Assembly: GCF_964340395.1 (NCBI RefSeq) | Contig: NC_135551.1 | Location: forward strand, 620,001-684,000 | Direction of reading: 5' to 3' | Length of the DNA: 64,000 nucleotides | Origin: Glandiceps talaboti | Lineage: Eukaryota > Hemichordata > Enteropneusta > Spengelidae | Shown here: positions 36,351-49,946 of the stretch, in pieces | Layout of the letters: each line of letters starts with the position of its first letter | Position numbering within the stretch: the first letter of the stretch is position 1 | Position numbers and translations under genes: made by a program | The notes under the pieces: generated by a model | What the model was told of the DNA's origin: nothing | Databases searched by the model: none | What the model saw: the letters and a program-made list of their open reading frames with translations, nothing else

Positions 36351-36773
36351 TAAATATGTAAATACATTGTTATCATATTGACTACTACTTATAGATATAA
36401 TAATTCGTTATATATTACACTTTCAGTCAGTAAGCCTATATCTCAGTACATAGACTCTTAGTTTATACCACTATAGTAGTCTGTAGTAGAGTCTAAACTG
36501 AGATGAAATCCTGGTCCAGCAGCAGTGAAATCGTTATCTAAGCTAAAATTACAGTATCAGCCACATTCAAGCTTCTACGAAAGGAATACAATATCTAAGA
36601 TGCTTAGTTCCTATTAGTTCAGATTTTGAAACAACCTATCACAAGTATTTTAATTAGTCTCGGGAGTGTCTTCTGTTGCCATCGTTACCAAATTCTGCTG
36701 ACCGACTAGTTCATATGAAGCAGTAAGATTATAGTACATGTATTAACTATCTCACTACCAAAACGCATGCGCT
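36351..36773. other. No gene seen
   Basis: AT-rich non-coding sequence with no repeat or domain that I can recognise. Confidence 0.5.
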
Positions 36774-37142
36774 TCAAATCAAATCTAGACACTTTCTGTT
36801 TAAACTAAATGTTTTTGGTTGAACTTCGTGTCCAAAATCACCAAGTGCTCGCTTATATTGCTGAATTATGAACCGAGTGGCATCAATGAATTTCTGTATT
36901 ATATCAACAAATGCCCGTTGGTGGCGTAGACAGGTATCATGAGTGTTTTCATCGTCGCCTTCAGTTCTACATCTATAGTGTTCGTTACCAAGAAGCTGTC
37001 CTCGAAGTGATTTTAACGTAGAGTAACAGACATACATATCATTGGAACCAATCACCGCGGTAACATTACCATGGTTACGTTGACCACTCTCATCGCCGTT
37101 GATGTCACGCAGTCGAGTTGGCATCAATAAAACGTTGTTCAT
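36774..37142 (-). CDS. Hypothetical 122-residue protein
   Basis: An ATG-to-stop frame has a coding-like composition for this AT-rich neighbourhood. It contains a charged middle (RCRTEGDDENTHDTC) and then an amphipathic helix (FVDIIQKFIDATRFIIQQY). I recognise no family, signal peptide or membrane segment. It could be a single exon of a larger gene, a retroelement remnant or chance. No promoter or polyadenylation signal supports it. Confidence 0.3.
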   Translation of the reverse strand: MNNVLLMPTRLRDINGDESGQRNHGNVTAVIGSNDMYVCYSTLKSLRGQLLGNEHYRCRTEGDDENTHDTCLRHQRAFVDIIQKFIDATRFIIQQYKRALGDFGHEVQPKTFSLNRKCLDLI

Positions 37143-37200
37143 TTAATTGACAATTTGTAGGAATTCTGGTAGTTTTCCCATTAGAGATAGACGCATGAGT

Positions 37201-37371
37201 GGTAAGTGAAGTATGTTACAGGATCATGTAAGTGAAGTACAGGATCCTGTAAGTGAAGTACTTTATGTTACAGAATCCTGTAAGTGAAGTAATGTATGTT
37301 ACATGATACTGTAAGTGAAGTACTTTATGTTACAAAATCCTGTAAGTGAAGTACTGTATGTTACAGGATAA
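37201..37371. repeat. 31-bp tandem repeat, about 5 copies
   Basis: Units read CCTGTAAGTGAAGTACTTTA plus TGTTACAAAAT with small changes, and the second unit is shortened. The tract lies just before the 33-bp satellite but is unrelated in sequence. Confidence 0.9.
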
Positions 37372-37471
37372 AGTCTTTGTCCACACATAAAAACACACAT
37401 TCCCAACATTTTCATTCGTTTACACGAAGTAAGAAAATCAAGTAACACTTGGATATTTAATGTAATAGTTT

Positions 37472-37535
37472 TATTTTGAAACAAAACAAAACAAAATATT
37501 TACAATTCAAACAAAACAAAACAAAGCAAAGCAAC
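37472..37535. repeat. AAACAAAAC-rich low-complexity tract
   Basis: Imperfect (AAAAC)n units, similar to the purer tract at 57494-57540. Confidence 0.8.
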
Positions 37536-37639
37536 AGAACAGTGCATCGTTACAATACATTTGATAATTTGAATAATAATACAGATAGAAAATGGACAAA
37601 TATCAAAATGTACACATTATCAACACTCACACGATATGC

Positions 37640-40600
37640 TGCTGTAAAGATGAAAGTGGTTTATGACGATGTTGCCTTAAAGATAAAAGTGGTTTAAGAT
37701 GACGTTGCCTTAAAGATGAAAGTGGTTTATGATGACGTTTCCGTAAAGATGAAATTGGTTTATGACGACGTTGTTGTAAAGATGAAAGTGGTTTATGATG
37801 ACGTTGCCTTAAAGATGAAAGTGGTTTTGATGACGTTGCCGTAAAGATGAAATTGGTTTATGACGACGTTGTTGTAAAGATGAAAGTGGTTTATGACGAC
37901 GTTGCCTTAAAGATAAAAGTGATTTATGACGACGTTGTTGTAAAGATGAACGTGGTTTATGACGACGTTGTTGTAAAGATGAAAGTCATTTATGATGACG
38001 TTGTCTTAAAGATGAAAGTGGTTTATGATGACGTTGTTGTAAAGATGAAAGTGGTTTATGACTATGTTGCCGTAAAGATGAAAGTGGTTTATGATGACGT
38101 TGGTGAAAAGATGAAAGTGATTTATGACAACGTTGTTGTAAAGATGAAAGTGGTTTATGACGACGTTGCCTTAAAGATGAAAGTGGTTTATGACGACGTT
38201 GTTGTAACCATGAAAGTGGTTTATGACGACGTTGCCTTAAAGATGAAAGTGGTTTATGATGATGTTGTTGTAAAGATGAAAGTGGTTTATGATGACGTTG
38301 TTGTAAAGATGAAAGTGGTTTATGACGACGTTGCCTTAAAGATGAAAGTGGTTTATGATGATGTTGTTGTAAAGATAAAAGTGGTTTATGACGACGTTGC
38401 CCTAAAGATGAAAGTGGTTTATGACGATGTTGCCTTAAAGATAAAAGTGGTTTAAGATGACGTTGCCTTAAAGATGAAAGTGGCTTATAACGACATTGCC
38501 TTAAAGATGAAAGTGGTTTATGACGACGTTGCCGTAAAGATGAAAGTGGTTTATGATGACGTTGCCTTAAAGATGAAAGTGGTTTATGACAACGTTGTTG
38601 TAAAGATGAAAGTGGTTTATGACGACGTTGTTGTAAAGATGAAAGTGGTTTATGACGATGTTGTTGTAAAGATGAAAGTGGTTTATGACGAAGTTACCGT
38701 AAAGATGAAAGTGATTTATGATGACGTTGTTGTAAAGATGAAAGTGGTTTATGATGACGTTGTTGTAAAGATGAAAGTGGTTTATGACGACGTTGTTGTA
38801 AAGATGAAAGTAGTTTATGACGACGTTGCCATAAAGATGAAAGTGATTTATGACGATGTTGTTGTAAAGATGAAAGTAGTTTATGACGACGTTGCCTTAA
38901 AGATGAAAGTGGTTTATAACGACGTTGCCTTAAAGATGAAAGTGGTTTATGACGACGTTGCCATAAAGATGAAAGTGGTTTATGACGACGTTGTTGTAAA
39001 GATGAAAGTGGTTTATGACGACGTTGCCTTAAAGATGAAAGTGGTTTATGATGACGTTGTTGTAAAGATGAAAGTGGTTTATGATGACGTTGTTGTAAAG
39101 ATGAAAGTGGTTTATGACGCCGTTGTTGTAAAGATGAAAGTGGTTTATGACGACGTTGCCTTAAAGATGAAAGTGATTTATGACGAAGTTGCCGTAAAGC
39201 TGAAAGTGGTTTATGACGACATTGCCTTAAAGATGAAAGTGGTTTATGACGATGTTGCCTTAAAGATGAAAGTGGTTTATGGCGTTGCCTTAAAGATGAA
39301 AGTGATTTATGACGACGTTGTTGTAAAGATGAAAGTGGTTTATGATGACATTGCCATAAAGATAAAAGTGGTTTATGATGACGTTGTTGTAAAGATGAAA
39401 GTGGTTTATGACGACGTTGTCTTAAAGATGAAAGTGGTTTATGACGATGTTGCCTTAAAGATTAAAGTGGTTTATGGCGTTGCCTTAAAGATGAAAGTGA
39501 TTTATGACGACGTTGTTGTAAAGATGAAAGTGGTTTATGATGACATTGCCATAAAGATAAAAGTGGTTTATGATGACGTTGTTGTAAAGATGAAAGTGGT
39601 TTATGACGACGTTGTCTTAAAGATGAAAGTGGTTTATGACGACGTTGCCTTAAAGATGAAAGTGATTTATGACGACGTTGTTGTAAAGATGAAAGTGATT
39701 TATGATGACGTTGCCTTAAAGATGAAAGTGATTTACGACGACGTTGCCGTAAAGCTGAAAGTGGTTTATGACGACATTGCCTTAAAGATAAAAGTGGTTT
39801 ATGACGACGTTGTTGTAAAGATGAAAGTGGTTTATGATGACGTTGTTGTAAAGCTGAAAGTGGTTTATGATGACATTGCCATAAAGATAAAAGTGGTTTA
39901 TGACAACGTTGCCATAAATATGAGTGATTTATGACGACGTTGCCATAAAGATGAAAGTGGTTTATGACGACGTTGCCGTAAAGATGAAAGTGATTTATGA
40001 CGACATTGTTGTAAAGATGAAAGTGATTTATGATGACGTTGTTGTAAAGATGAAAGTGGTTTATGACGACGTTGTTGTAAAGATGAAAGTGGTTTATGAC
40101 GACGTTGCCTTAAAGATGAAAGTGGTTTATGACGACGTTGCCGTAAAGATGAAAGTGGTTTATGACGACATTGCCTTAAAGATGAAAGTGGTTTATGATG
40201 ACGTTGTTGTAAAGATTAAAGTGGTTTATGACGACGTTGTTGTAAAGATGAAAGTGGTTTATGACGACATCGCCTTAAAGATGAAAGTGGTTTATGATGA
40301 CGTTGCCTTAAAGATGAAAGTGGTTTATGACGACGTTGCCTTAAAGATGAAAGTGGTTTATGACAACGTTGTTGTAAAGATGAAAGTGGTTTATGACGAC
40401 GTTGTTGTAAAGATGAAAGTGGTTTATGACGATGTTGTTGTAAAGATGAAAGTGGTTTATGACGACGTTACCGTAAAGATGAAAGTGATTTATGATGACG
40501 TTGTTGTAAAGATGAAAGTGGTTTATGATGACGTTGTTGTAAAGATGAAAGTGGTCTATGACGACGTTGTTGTAAAGATGAAAGTAGTTTATGACGACGT

Positions 40601-43600
40601 TGCCTTAAAGATGAAAGTGTTTTATGACGACGTTGCCTTAAAGATGAAAGTGTTTTATGACGACGTTGCCATAAAGATGAAAGTGGTTTATGATGACGTT
40701 GCCTTAAAGATGAAAGTGGTTTATGACGACATTGCCTTAAAGATGAAAGTGGTTTATGATGACGTTGCCTTAAAGATGAAAGTGGTTTATGATGACGTTG
40801 TCTTAAAGATGAAAGTGGGGTATGACGACGTTGTTGTAAAGATGAAAGTGGTTTATGACGACGTTGCCTTAAAGATGAAAGTGGTTTATGATGACGTTGT
40901 TGTAGAGATTAAAGTGGTTTATGACGACGTTGTTGTAAAGATGAAAGTGGTTTATGACGACGTTGCCTTAAAGATGAAAGTGATTTATGATGACGTTGTT
41001 GTAAAGATGAAAGTGATTTATGACGACGTTGTTGTAAAGATAAAAGTGGTTTATGACGACGTTGCCTTAGAGATGAAAGTGGTTTATGACGACGTTGCCA
41101 TAAAGATGAAAGTGGTTTATGATGAAGTTGCCTTAAAGGTGAAAGTGGTTTATGATGACGTTGCCTTAAAGATGAAAGTGGTTTATGATGATGTTGTTGT
41201 AAAGATGAAAGTGGTTTATAACGACGTTGTTGTAAAGATGAAAGTGGTTTATGATGACGTTGCCTTAGAGATGAAAGTGATTTATGACGACGTTGTTGTA
41301 AAGATGAAAGTGGTTTATGATGACGTTGTTGTAAAGATGAAAGTGTTTTATGACGACGTTGTTGTAAAGATGAAAGTGGTTTATGACGACGTTGTTGTAA
41401 AGATGAAAGTGGTTTATGATGACGTTGTTGTAAAGATGAAAGTGTTTTATGACGACGTTGTTGTAAAGATGAAAGTGGTTTATGACGACGTTGCCTTAGA
41501 GATGAAAGTGATTTATGACGACGTTGTTGTAAAGATGAAAGTGGTTTATGATGACGTTGTTGTAAAGATGAAAGTGATTTATGATGATGATGTTGTTGTA
41601 AAGATGAAAGTGGTTTATGACGATGTTGACTTAAAGATGAAAGTGGTTTATGACGATGTTGCCTTAAAGATGAAACTGGTTTATGACGACGTTGTTGTAA
41701 AGATGAAAGTGGTTTATGACGATATTGCCTTAAAGATGAAAGTGGTTTATGACGACCTTGCCGTAAAGATGAAAGTGGTTTATGACGATATTGCCTTAAA
41801 GATGAAACTGGTTTATGACGACGTTGTTGTAAAGATGAAAGTGGTTTATGACGATGTTGCCTTAAAGATGAAACTGGTTTATGACGACCTTGCCGTAAAG
41901 ATGAAAGTGGTTTATGACGATATTGCCTTAAAGATGAAAGTGGTTTATGACGATATTGCCTTAAAGATGAAAGTGGTTTATGACGACGTTGTTGTAAAGA
42001 TGAAAGTGGTTTATGACGATATTGCCTTAAAGATGAAAGTGGTTTATGACGACGTTGTTGTAAAGATGAAAGTGGTTTATGACGACATTGCCTTAAAGAT
42101 GAAAGTGGTTTATGATGATGTTGCCTTAAAGATGAAAGTGGTTTATGATGACGTTGTTGTAAAGATGAAAGTGGTTTATGACGATGTTGTTGTAAAGATG
42201 AAAGTTGCCTTAAAGATGAAAGTGGTTTATGACTACGTTGCCTTAAAGATGAAAGTGGTTTATGATGACGTTGTTGTAAAGATGAAAGTGGTTTATGACG
42301 ATGTTGTTGTAAAGATGAAAGTGGTTTATGACGACGTTGCCTTAGAGATGAAAGTGGTTTATGACGATGTTGTTGTAAAGATGAAAGTGGTTTATGATGA
42401 CGTTGCCTTAAAGGTGAAAGTGGTTTATGATGACGTTGCCTTAAAGATGAAAGTGGTTTATGATGATGTTGTTGTAAAGATGAAAGTGGTTTATGACGAC
42501 GTTGTTGTAAAGATGAAAGTGGTTTATGATGACGTTGTTGTAAAGATGAAAGTGGTTTATGACGGCGTTGTTGTAAAGATGAAAGTGGTTTATGGCGACA
42601 TTGCCTTAAAGATGAAAGTGGTTTATGGCGACATTGCCATAGAGATGAAAGTGGTTTATGACGACGTTGCCATAAAGATGAAAGTGGTTTATGACTACGT
42701 TGCCGTAAAGATGAAAGTGGTTTATGAGGACGTTGCCTTAAAGATGAAAGTGGTTTATGACGACGTTGCCTTAAAGATGAAAGTGTTTTATGACGACGTT
42801 GCCGTAAAGATGAAAGTGGTTTATGACGACGTGCCTAAAGATGAAAGTTGTTTATGACGACATTGACGTAATGATGAAAGTGGTTTATGACGTTGCCTTA
42901 AAGATGAAAGTGGTTTATGACAACGTTGCCGTAAAGATGAAAATGATTTATGATGACGTTGTTGTAAAGTTGAAAGTGATTTATGGCGACGTTGCCTTAA
43001 AGATGAAAGTGGTTTAAGATGACGTCGCCGTAAAGATGAAAGTGGTTTAAGATGACGTCGCCGTAAAGATGAAAGTGGTTTATGACGACGTTGTTGTAAA
43101 GATGAAAGTGGTTTATGACGACGTTGCCTTAAAGATGAAAGTGGTTTAAGATGACATTGCCTTAAAGATGAACGTGGTTTATGACGACGTTGTTGTAAAG
43201 ATGAAAGTGGTTTATGATGACGTTGTTGTAAAGATGAAAGTGGTTTATGATGACGTTGTTGTAAAGATGAAAGTGGTTTATGATGACGTTGCCTTAAAGA
43301 TGAAAGTGGTTTATGATGACGTTGTTGTAAAGATGAAAGTGGTTTATGATGACGTTGTTTTAAAGATGAAAGTGGTTTATGATGACGTTGTCTTAAAGAT
43401 GAAAGTGGTTTATGATGACGTTGTCTTAAAGATGAAAGTGGTTTATGACGACGTTGTTGTAAAGATGAAAGTGGTTTATGACGACGTTGTCTTAAAGATG
43501 AAAGTGGTTTATGACGACATTGCCTTAAAGATGAAAGTGGTTTATGACGACATTGCCTTAAAGATGAAAGTGGTTTATGATGACGTTGTTGTAAAGATGA

Positions 43601-46600
43601 AAGTGGTTTATGATGACGTTGTTGTAAAGATGAAAGTGGTTTATGACGACATTGCCTTAAAGATGAAAGTGGTTTATGACGACATTGCCTTAAAGATGAA
43701 AGTGGTTTATGATGACGTTGTTGTAAAGATGAAAGTGGTTTATGATGATGTTGTTGTAAAGATGAAAGTGGTTTATGATGACGTTGCCTTAAAGATGAAA
43801 GTGGTTTATGATGACGTTGTTGTAAAGATGAAAGTGGTTTATGATGACGTTGCCTTAAAGATGAAAGTGGTTTATGATGACGTTGTTGTAAAGATGAAAG
43901 TGGTTTATGATGACGTTGTTGTTGTAAAGATGAAAGTGGTTTATGATGACGTTGTTGTAAAGATGAAAGTGGTTTATGATGACGTTGTTGTAAAGATGAA
44001 AGTGGTTTATGATGACATTGTCTTAAAGATGAAAGTGGTTTATGATGACGTTGTCTTAAAGATGAAAGTGGTTTATGGCGTTGCCTTAAAGATGAAAGTG
44101 ATTTATGACGACGTTGTTGTAAAGATGAAAGTGGTTTATGATGACATTGCCATAAAGATAAAAGTGGTTTATGATGACGTTGTTGTAAAGATGAAAGTGG
44201 TTTATGACGACGTTGTCTTAAAGATGAAAGTGGTTTATGACGATGTTGCCTTAAAGATTAAAGTGGTTTATGGCGTTGCCTTAAAGATGAAAGTGATTTA
44301 TGACGACGTTGTTGTAAAGATGAAAGTGGTTTATGATGACATTGCCATAAAGATAAAAGTGGTTTATGATGACGTTGTTGTAAAGATGAAAGTGGTTTAT
44401 GACGACGTTGTCTTAAAGATGAAAGTGGTTTATGACGACGTTGCCTTAAAGATGAAAGTGATTTATGACGACGTTGTTGTAAAGATGAAAGTGATTTATG
44501 ATGACGTTGCCTTAAAGATGAAAGTGATTTACGACGACGTTGCCGTAAAGCTGAAAGTGGTTTATGACGACATTGCCTTAAAGATAAAAGTGGTTTATGA
44601 CGACGTTGTTGTAAAGATGAAAGTGGTTTATGATGACGTTGTTGTAAAGCTGAAAGTGGTTTATGATGACATTGCCATAAAGATAAAAGTGGTTTATGAC
44701 AACGTTGCCATAAATATGAGTGATTTATGACGACGTTGCCATAAAGATGAAAGTGGTTTATGACGACGTTGCCGTAAAGATGAAAGTGATTTATGACGAC
44801 ATTGTTGTAAAGATGAAAGTGATTTATGATGACGTTGTTGTAAAGATGAAAGTGGTTTATGACGACGTTGTTGTAAAGATGAAAGTGGTTTATGACGACG
44901 TTGCCTTAAAGATGAAAGTGGTTTATGACGACGTTGCCGTAAAGATGAAAGTGGTTTATGACGACATTGCCTTAAAGATGAAAGTGGTTTATGATGACGT
45001 TGTTGTAAAGATTAAAGTGGTTTATGACGACGTTGTTGTAAAGATGAAAGTGGTTTATGACGACATCGCCTTAAAGATGAAAGTGGTTTATGATGACGTT
45101 GCCTTAAAGATGAAAGTGGTTTATGACGACGTTGCCTTAAAGATGAAAGTGGTTTATGACAACGTTGTTGTAAAGATGAAAGTGGTTTATGACGACGTTG
45201 TTGTAAAGATGAAAGTGGTTTATGACGATGTTGTTGTAAAGATGAAAGTGGTTTATGACGACGTTACCGTAAAGATGAAAGTGATTTATGATGACGTTGT
45301 TGTAAAGATGAAAGTGGTTTATGATGACGTTGTTGTAAAGATGAAAGTGGTCTATGACGACGTTGTTGTAAAGATGAAAGTAGTTTATGACGACGTTGCC
45401 TTAAAGATGAAAGTGTTTTATGACGACGTTGCCTTAAAGATGAAAGTGTTTTATGACGACGTTGCCATAAAGATGAAAGTGGTTTATGATGACGTTGCCT
45501 TAAAGATGAAAGTGGTTTATGACGACATTGCCTTAAAGATGAAAGTGGTTTATGATGACGTTGCCTTAAAGATGAAAGTGGTTTATGATGACGTTGTCTT
45601 AAAGATGAAAGTGGGGTATGACGACGTTGTTGTAAAGATGAAAGTGGTTTATGACGACGTTGCCTTAAAGATGAAAGTGGTTTATGATGACGTTGTTGTA
45701 GAGATTAAAGTGGTTTATGACGACGTTGTTGTAAAGATGAAAGTGGTTTATGACGACGTTGCCTTAAAGATGAAAGTGATTTATGATGACGTTGTTGTAA
45801 AGATGAAAGTGATTTATGACGACGTTGTTGTAAAGATAAAAGTGGTTTATGACGACGTTGCCTTAGAGATGAAAGTGGTTTATGACGACGTTGCCATAAA
45901 GATGAAAGTGGTTTATGATGAAGTTGCCTTAAAGGTGAAAGTGGTTTATGATGACGTTGCCTTAAAGATGAAAGTGGTTTATGATGATGTTGTTGTAAAG
46001 ATGAAAGTGGTTTATAACGACGTTGTTGTAAAGATGAAAGTGGTTTATGATGACGTTGCCTTAGAGATGAAAGTGATTTATGACGACGTTGTTGTAAAGA
46101 TGAAAGTGGTTTATGATGACGTTGTTGTAAAGATGAAAGTGTTTTATGACGACGTTGTTGTAAAGATGAAAGTGGTTTATGACGACGTTGTTGTAAAGAT
46201 GAAAGTGGTTTATGATGACGTTGTTGTAAAGATGAAAGTGTTTTATGACGACGTTGTTGTAAAGATGAAAGTGGTTTATGACGACGTTGCCTTAGAGATG
46301 AAAGTGATTTATGACGACGTTGTTGTAAAGATGAAAGTGGTTTATGATGACGTTGTTGTAAAGATGAAAGTGATTTATGATGATGATGTTGTTGTAAAGA
46401 TGAAAGTGGTTTATGACGATGTTGACTTAAAGATGAAAGTGGTTTATGACGATGTTGCCTTAAAGATGAAACTGGTTTATGACGACGTTGTTGTAAAGAT
46501 GAAAGTGGTTTATGACGATATTGCCTTAAAGATGAAAGTGGTTTATGACGACCTTGCCGTAAAGATGAAAGTGGTTTATGACGATATTGCCTTAAAGATG

Positions 46601-48905
46601 AAACTGGTTTATGACGACGTTGTTGTAAAGATGAAAGTGGTTTATGACGATGTTGCCTTAAAGATGAAACTGGTTTATGACGACCTTGCCGTAAAGATGA
46701 AAGTGGTTTATGACGATATTGCCTTAAAGATGAAAGTGGTTTATGACGATATTGCCTTAAAGATGAAAGTGGTTTATGACGACGTTGTTGTAAAGATGAA
46801 AGTGGTTTATGACGATATTGCCTTAAAGATGAAAGTGGTTTATGACGACGTTGTTGTAAAGATGAAAGTGGTTTATGACGACATTGCCTTAAAGATGAAA
46901 GTGGTTTATGATGATGTTGCCTTAAAGATGAAAGTGGTTTATGATGACGTTGTTGTAAAGATGAAAGTGGTTTATGACGATGTTGTTGTAAAGATGAAAG
47001 TTGCCTTAAAGATGAAAGTGGTTTATGACTACGTTGCCTTAAAGATGAAAGTGGTTTATGATGACGTTGTTGTAAAGATGAAAGTGGTTTATGACGATGT
47101 TGTTGTAAAGATGAAAGTGGTTTATGACGACGTTGCCTTAGAGATGAAAGTGGTTTATGACGATGTTGTTGTAAAGATGAAAGTGGTTTATGATGACGTT
47201 GCCTTAAAGGTGAAAGTGGTTTATGATGACGTTGCCTTAAAGATGAAAGTGGTTTATGATGATGTTGTTGTAAAGATGAAAGTGGTTTATGACGACGTTG
47301 TTGTAAAGATGAAAGTGGTTTATGATGACGTTGTTGTAAAGATGAAAGTGGTTTATGACGGCGTTGTTGTAAAGATGAAAGTGGTTTATGGCGACATTGC
47401 CTTAAAGATGAAAGTGGTTTATGGCGACATTGCCATAGAGATGAAAGTGGTTTATGACGACGTTGCCATAAAGATGAAAGTGGTTTATGACTACGTTGCC
47501 GTAAAGATGAAAGTGGTTTATGAGGACGTTGCCTTAAAGATGAAAGTGGTTTATGACGACGTTGCCTTAAAGATGAAAGTGTTTTATGACGACGTTGCCG
47601 TAAAGATGAAAGTGGTTTATGACGACGTGCCTAAAGATGAAAGTTGTTTATGACGACATTGACGTAATGATGAAAGTGGTTTATGACGTTGCCTTAAAGA
47701 TGAAAGTGGTTTATGACAACGTTGCCGTAAAGATGAAAATGATTTATGATGACGTTGTTGTAAAGTTGAAAGTGATTTATGGCGACGTTGCCTTAAAGAT
47801 GAAAGTGGTTTAAGATGACGTCGCCGTAAAGATGAAAGTGGTTTAAGATGACGTCGCCGTAAAGATGAAAGTGGTTTATGACGACGTTGTTGTAAAGATG
47901 AAAGTGGTTTATGACGACGTTGCCTTAAAGATGAAAGTGGTTTAAGATGACATTGCCTTAAAGATGAACGTGGTTTATGACGACGTTGTTGTAAAGATGA
48001 AAGTGGTTTATGATGACGTTGTTGTAAAGATGAAAGTGGTTTATGATGACGTTGTTGTAAAGATGAAAGTGGTTTATGATGACGTTGCCTTAAAGATGAA
48101 AGTGGTTTATGATGACGTTGTTGTAAAGATGAAAGTGGTTTATGATGACGTTGTTTTAAAGATGAAAGTGGTTTATGATGACGTTGTCTTAAAGATGAAA
48201 GTGGTTTATGATGACGTTGTCTTAAAGATGAAAGTGGTTTATGACGACGTTGTTGTAAAGATGAAAGTGGTTTATGACGACGTTGTCTTAAAGATGAAAG
48301 TGGTTTATGACGACATTGCCTTAAAGATGAAAGTGGTTTATGACGACATTGCCTTAAAGATGAAAGTGGTTTATGATGACGTTGTTGTAAAGATGAAAGT
48401 GGTTTATGATGACGTTGTTGTAAAGATGAAAGTGGTTTATGACGACATTGCCTTAAAGATGAAAGTGGTTTATGACGACATTGCCTTAAAGATGAAAGTG
48501 GTTTATGATGACGTTGTTGTAAAGATGAAAGTGGTTTATGATGATGTTGTTGTAAAGATGAAAGTGGTTTATGATGACGTTGCCTTAAAGATGAAAGTGG
48601 TTTATGATGACGTTGTTGTAAAGATGAAAGTGGTTTATGATGACGTTGCCTTAAAGATGAAAGTGGTTTATGATGACGTTGTTGTAAAGATGAAAGTGGT
48701 TTATGATGACGTTGTTGTTGTAAAGATGAAAGTGGTTTATGATGACGTTGTTGTAAAGATGAAAGTGGTTTATGATGACGTTGTTGTAAAGATGAAAGTG
48801 GTTTATGATGACATTGTCTTAAAGATGAAAGTGGTTTATGATGACGTTGTCTTAAAGATGAAAGTGGTTTATGATGACGTTGTCTTAAAGATGAAAGTGG
48901 TTTAA
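37640..48905. repeat. 33-bp tandem satellite, about 340 copies
   Basis: The unit reads GATGAAAGTGGTTTATGACG, then ACGTTGTTGTAAA. The main variant replaces TTGTTGTA with TTGCCTTA or TTGCCGTA. One plus frame stays open for up to 977 codons as (VYDDVVVKMKV)n, broken at units ending GGTTTAAGATGACG. A minus frame reading (LQQRRHKPLSS)n has no stop in the common units either, so openness alone does not show coding. There is no start context, signal peptide or flanking exon. A few units are 27, 30 or 36 bp long. The segment 39276-44071 recurs as 44072-48867. Confidence 0.97.
39276..48867. repeat. 4,796-bp higher-order duplication within the 33-bp satellite
   Basis: The unusual 27-bp unit (GGTTTATGGCGTTGCC) at 39281 recurs at 44077, and all rare variants then recur at the same offset of 4,796 bp. 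The 977-codon frames at 39924-42857 and 44720-47653 translate identically, as do the shorter frames after them. The second copy runs out at about 48867, one unit before the array ends. I saw no difference between the copies in the parts I compared. Confidence 0.93.
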
Positions 48906-49013
48906 GCCATATTTAAATTTGTATACACCGATATGGAAGTACATCTTAGAGCCGCAGTGATCCAAAATGCATGAAAAGTCAGACAGTAATCTTATTGTTT
49001 TGAATAGAAAGTA

Positions 49014-49336
49014 ATAATAGTTATACTGGTTTGTTATGTAGATGTGAAGAATATGATTGTAGTGATATCCATGGCACCCAGTTAGCAACCATTAGTCAGC
49101 ATGCCAACTTCACAATACTTCACTACTAAGTTATTTGACGCTTGGCATTGCATAAAACCGTTATTTTTTGAAATCGGCATTAAAGTGAACGTGGTCAAGA
49201 GCCTTTATATTTATCTTCGTAAAACCCGCACATCTCTTTAAGGCATCGGTTAAATAAGTAGTGATATCCATGGCACCCAGTTAGAACTACAATCATATTC
49301 TTCACATCTACATAACAAACCAGTATAACTATTATT
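49014..49336. repeat. Inverted 49-bp arms with inner direct 27-bp repeat
   Basis: Arm A (49014-49062, containing GTTATACTGGTTTGTTATGT) is repeated in reverse at about 49287-49335. The 27-bp segment starting GTAGTGATATCCATGGCACC, which follows arm A at 49059-49085, is repeated in the same orientation at 49258-49284, immediately before the inverted arm. The layout is A-B-spacer-B-A'. Confidence 0.9.
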
Positions 49337-49830
49337 AGTTTCTAAAACCCAACCGAAAATAATACTTTGGCTTGCAAAAAAAGTCTAGTTACAGAGAAAT
49401 AACAATATAATAACTTATCCCAACACAGAACTTGTAAAAAAAGAGTTACACATTCACATGTAATATTAGTAATCACTTGAATTACGAATAAAAATCCATT
49501 CTCCATTAAACTCAACAACACTTTCAAAACAAACGTCGAAACATCTGATTGAACAATGAAGAAAAATTTACCAAATCAGACAACTTGTAGATATAGCTAG
49601 GTTTGGATCTTTTATCATACATATGCTTGCGTTAGCTGGGATTATTTGATGTTAAAAGTTGACATAAGAAGTGCCAAATTCACAAAGTAATGAACAGTTT
49701 CCATAGCTACAGAATCATGAAAATACATATTTTCGCAAAGAATTGTAAAACGTTTAAAATTGATCGGGTAATAAATTTCCTGTCTTTATTCAATTGCATT
49801 GGCTGAACGAGTGTATGATCAGACGTGCTT
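49337..49830. other. No gene seen
   Basis: AT-rich sequence with only short chance frames. Confidence 0.5.
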
Positions 49831-49834
49831 GATT

Positions 49835-49946
49835 TTGTATATTGACAGTGTACATATATGTTTGGCTCTGTATATTGACAGTGCATATATGTTTGGCTCT
49901 GTATATTGACAGTGCATATATGTTTGGCACTGTATATTGACAATAT
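49835..49946. repeat. 31-bp tandem repeat, about 3.5 copies
   Basis: Units read TGTATATTGACAGTGCATAT then ATGTTTGGCTC. The first unit has a two-base insertion. Confidence 0.9.

Noticed and set aside
12491-48867. Three blocks each with about 145 units (46-bp array, 24-bp array, and the 4,796-bp block of 33-bp units)
   Set aside because: The counts agree only by approximate division; the arrays are unrelated in sequence, so I treat this as coincidence.
49205-49250. Similarity of CGTAAAACCC..CATCTCTTT to the inverse of 57635-57665
   Set aside because: Only about 25 bp align; too short to define a repeat family from this window alone.
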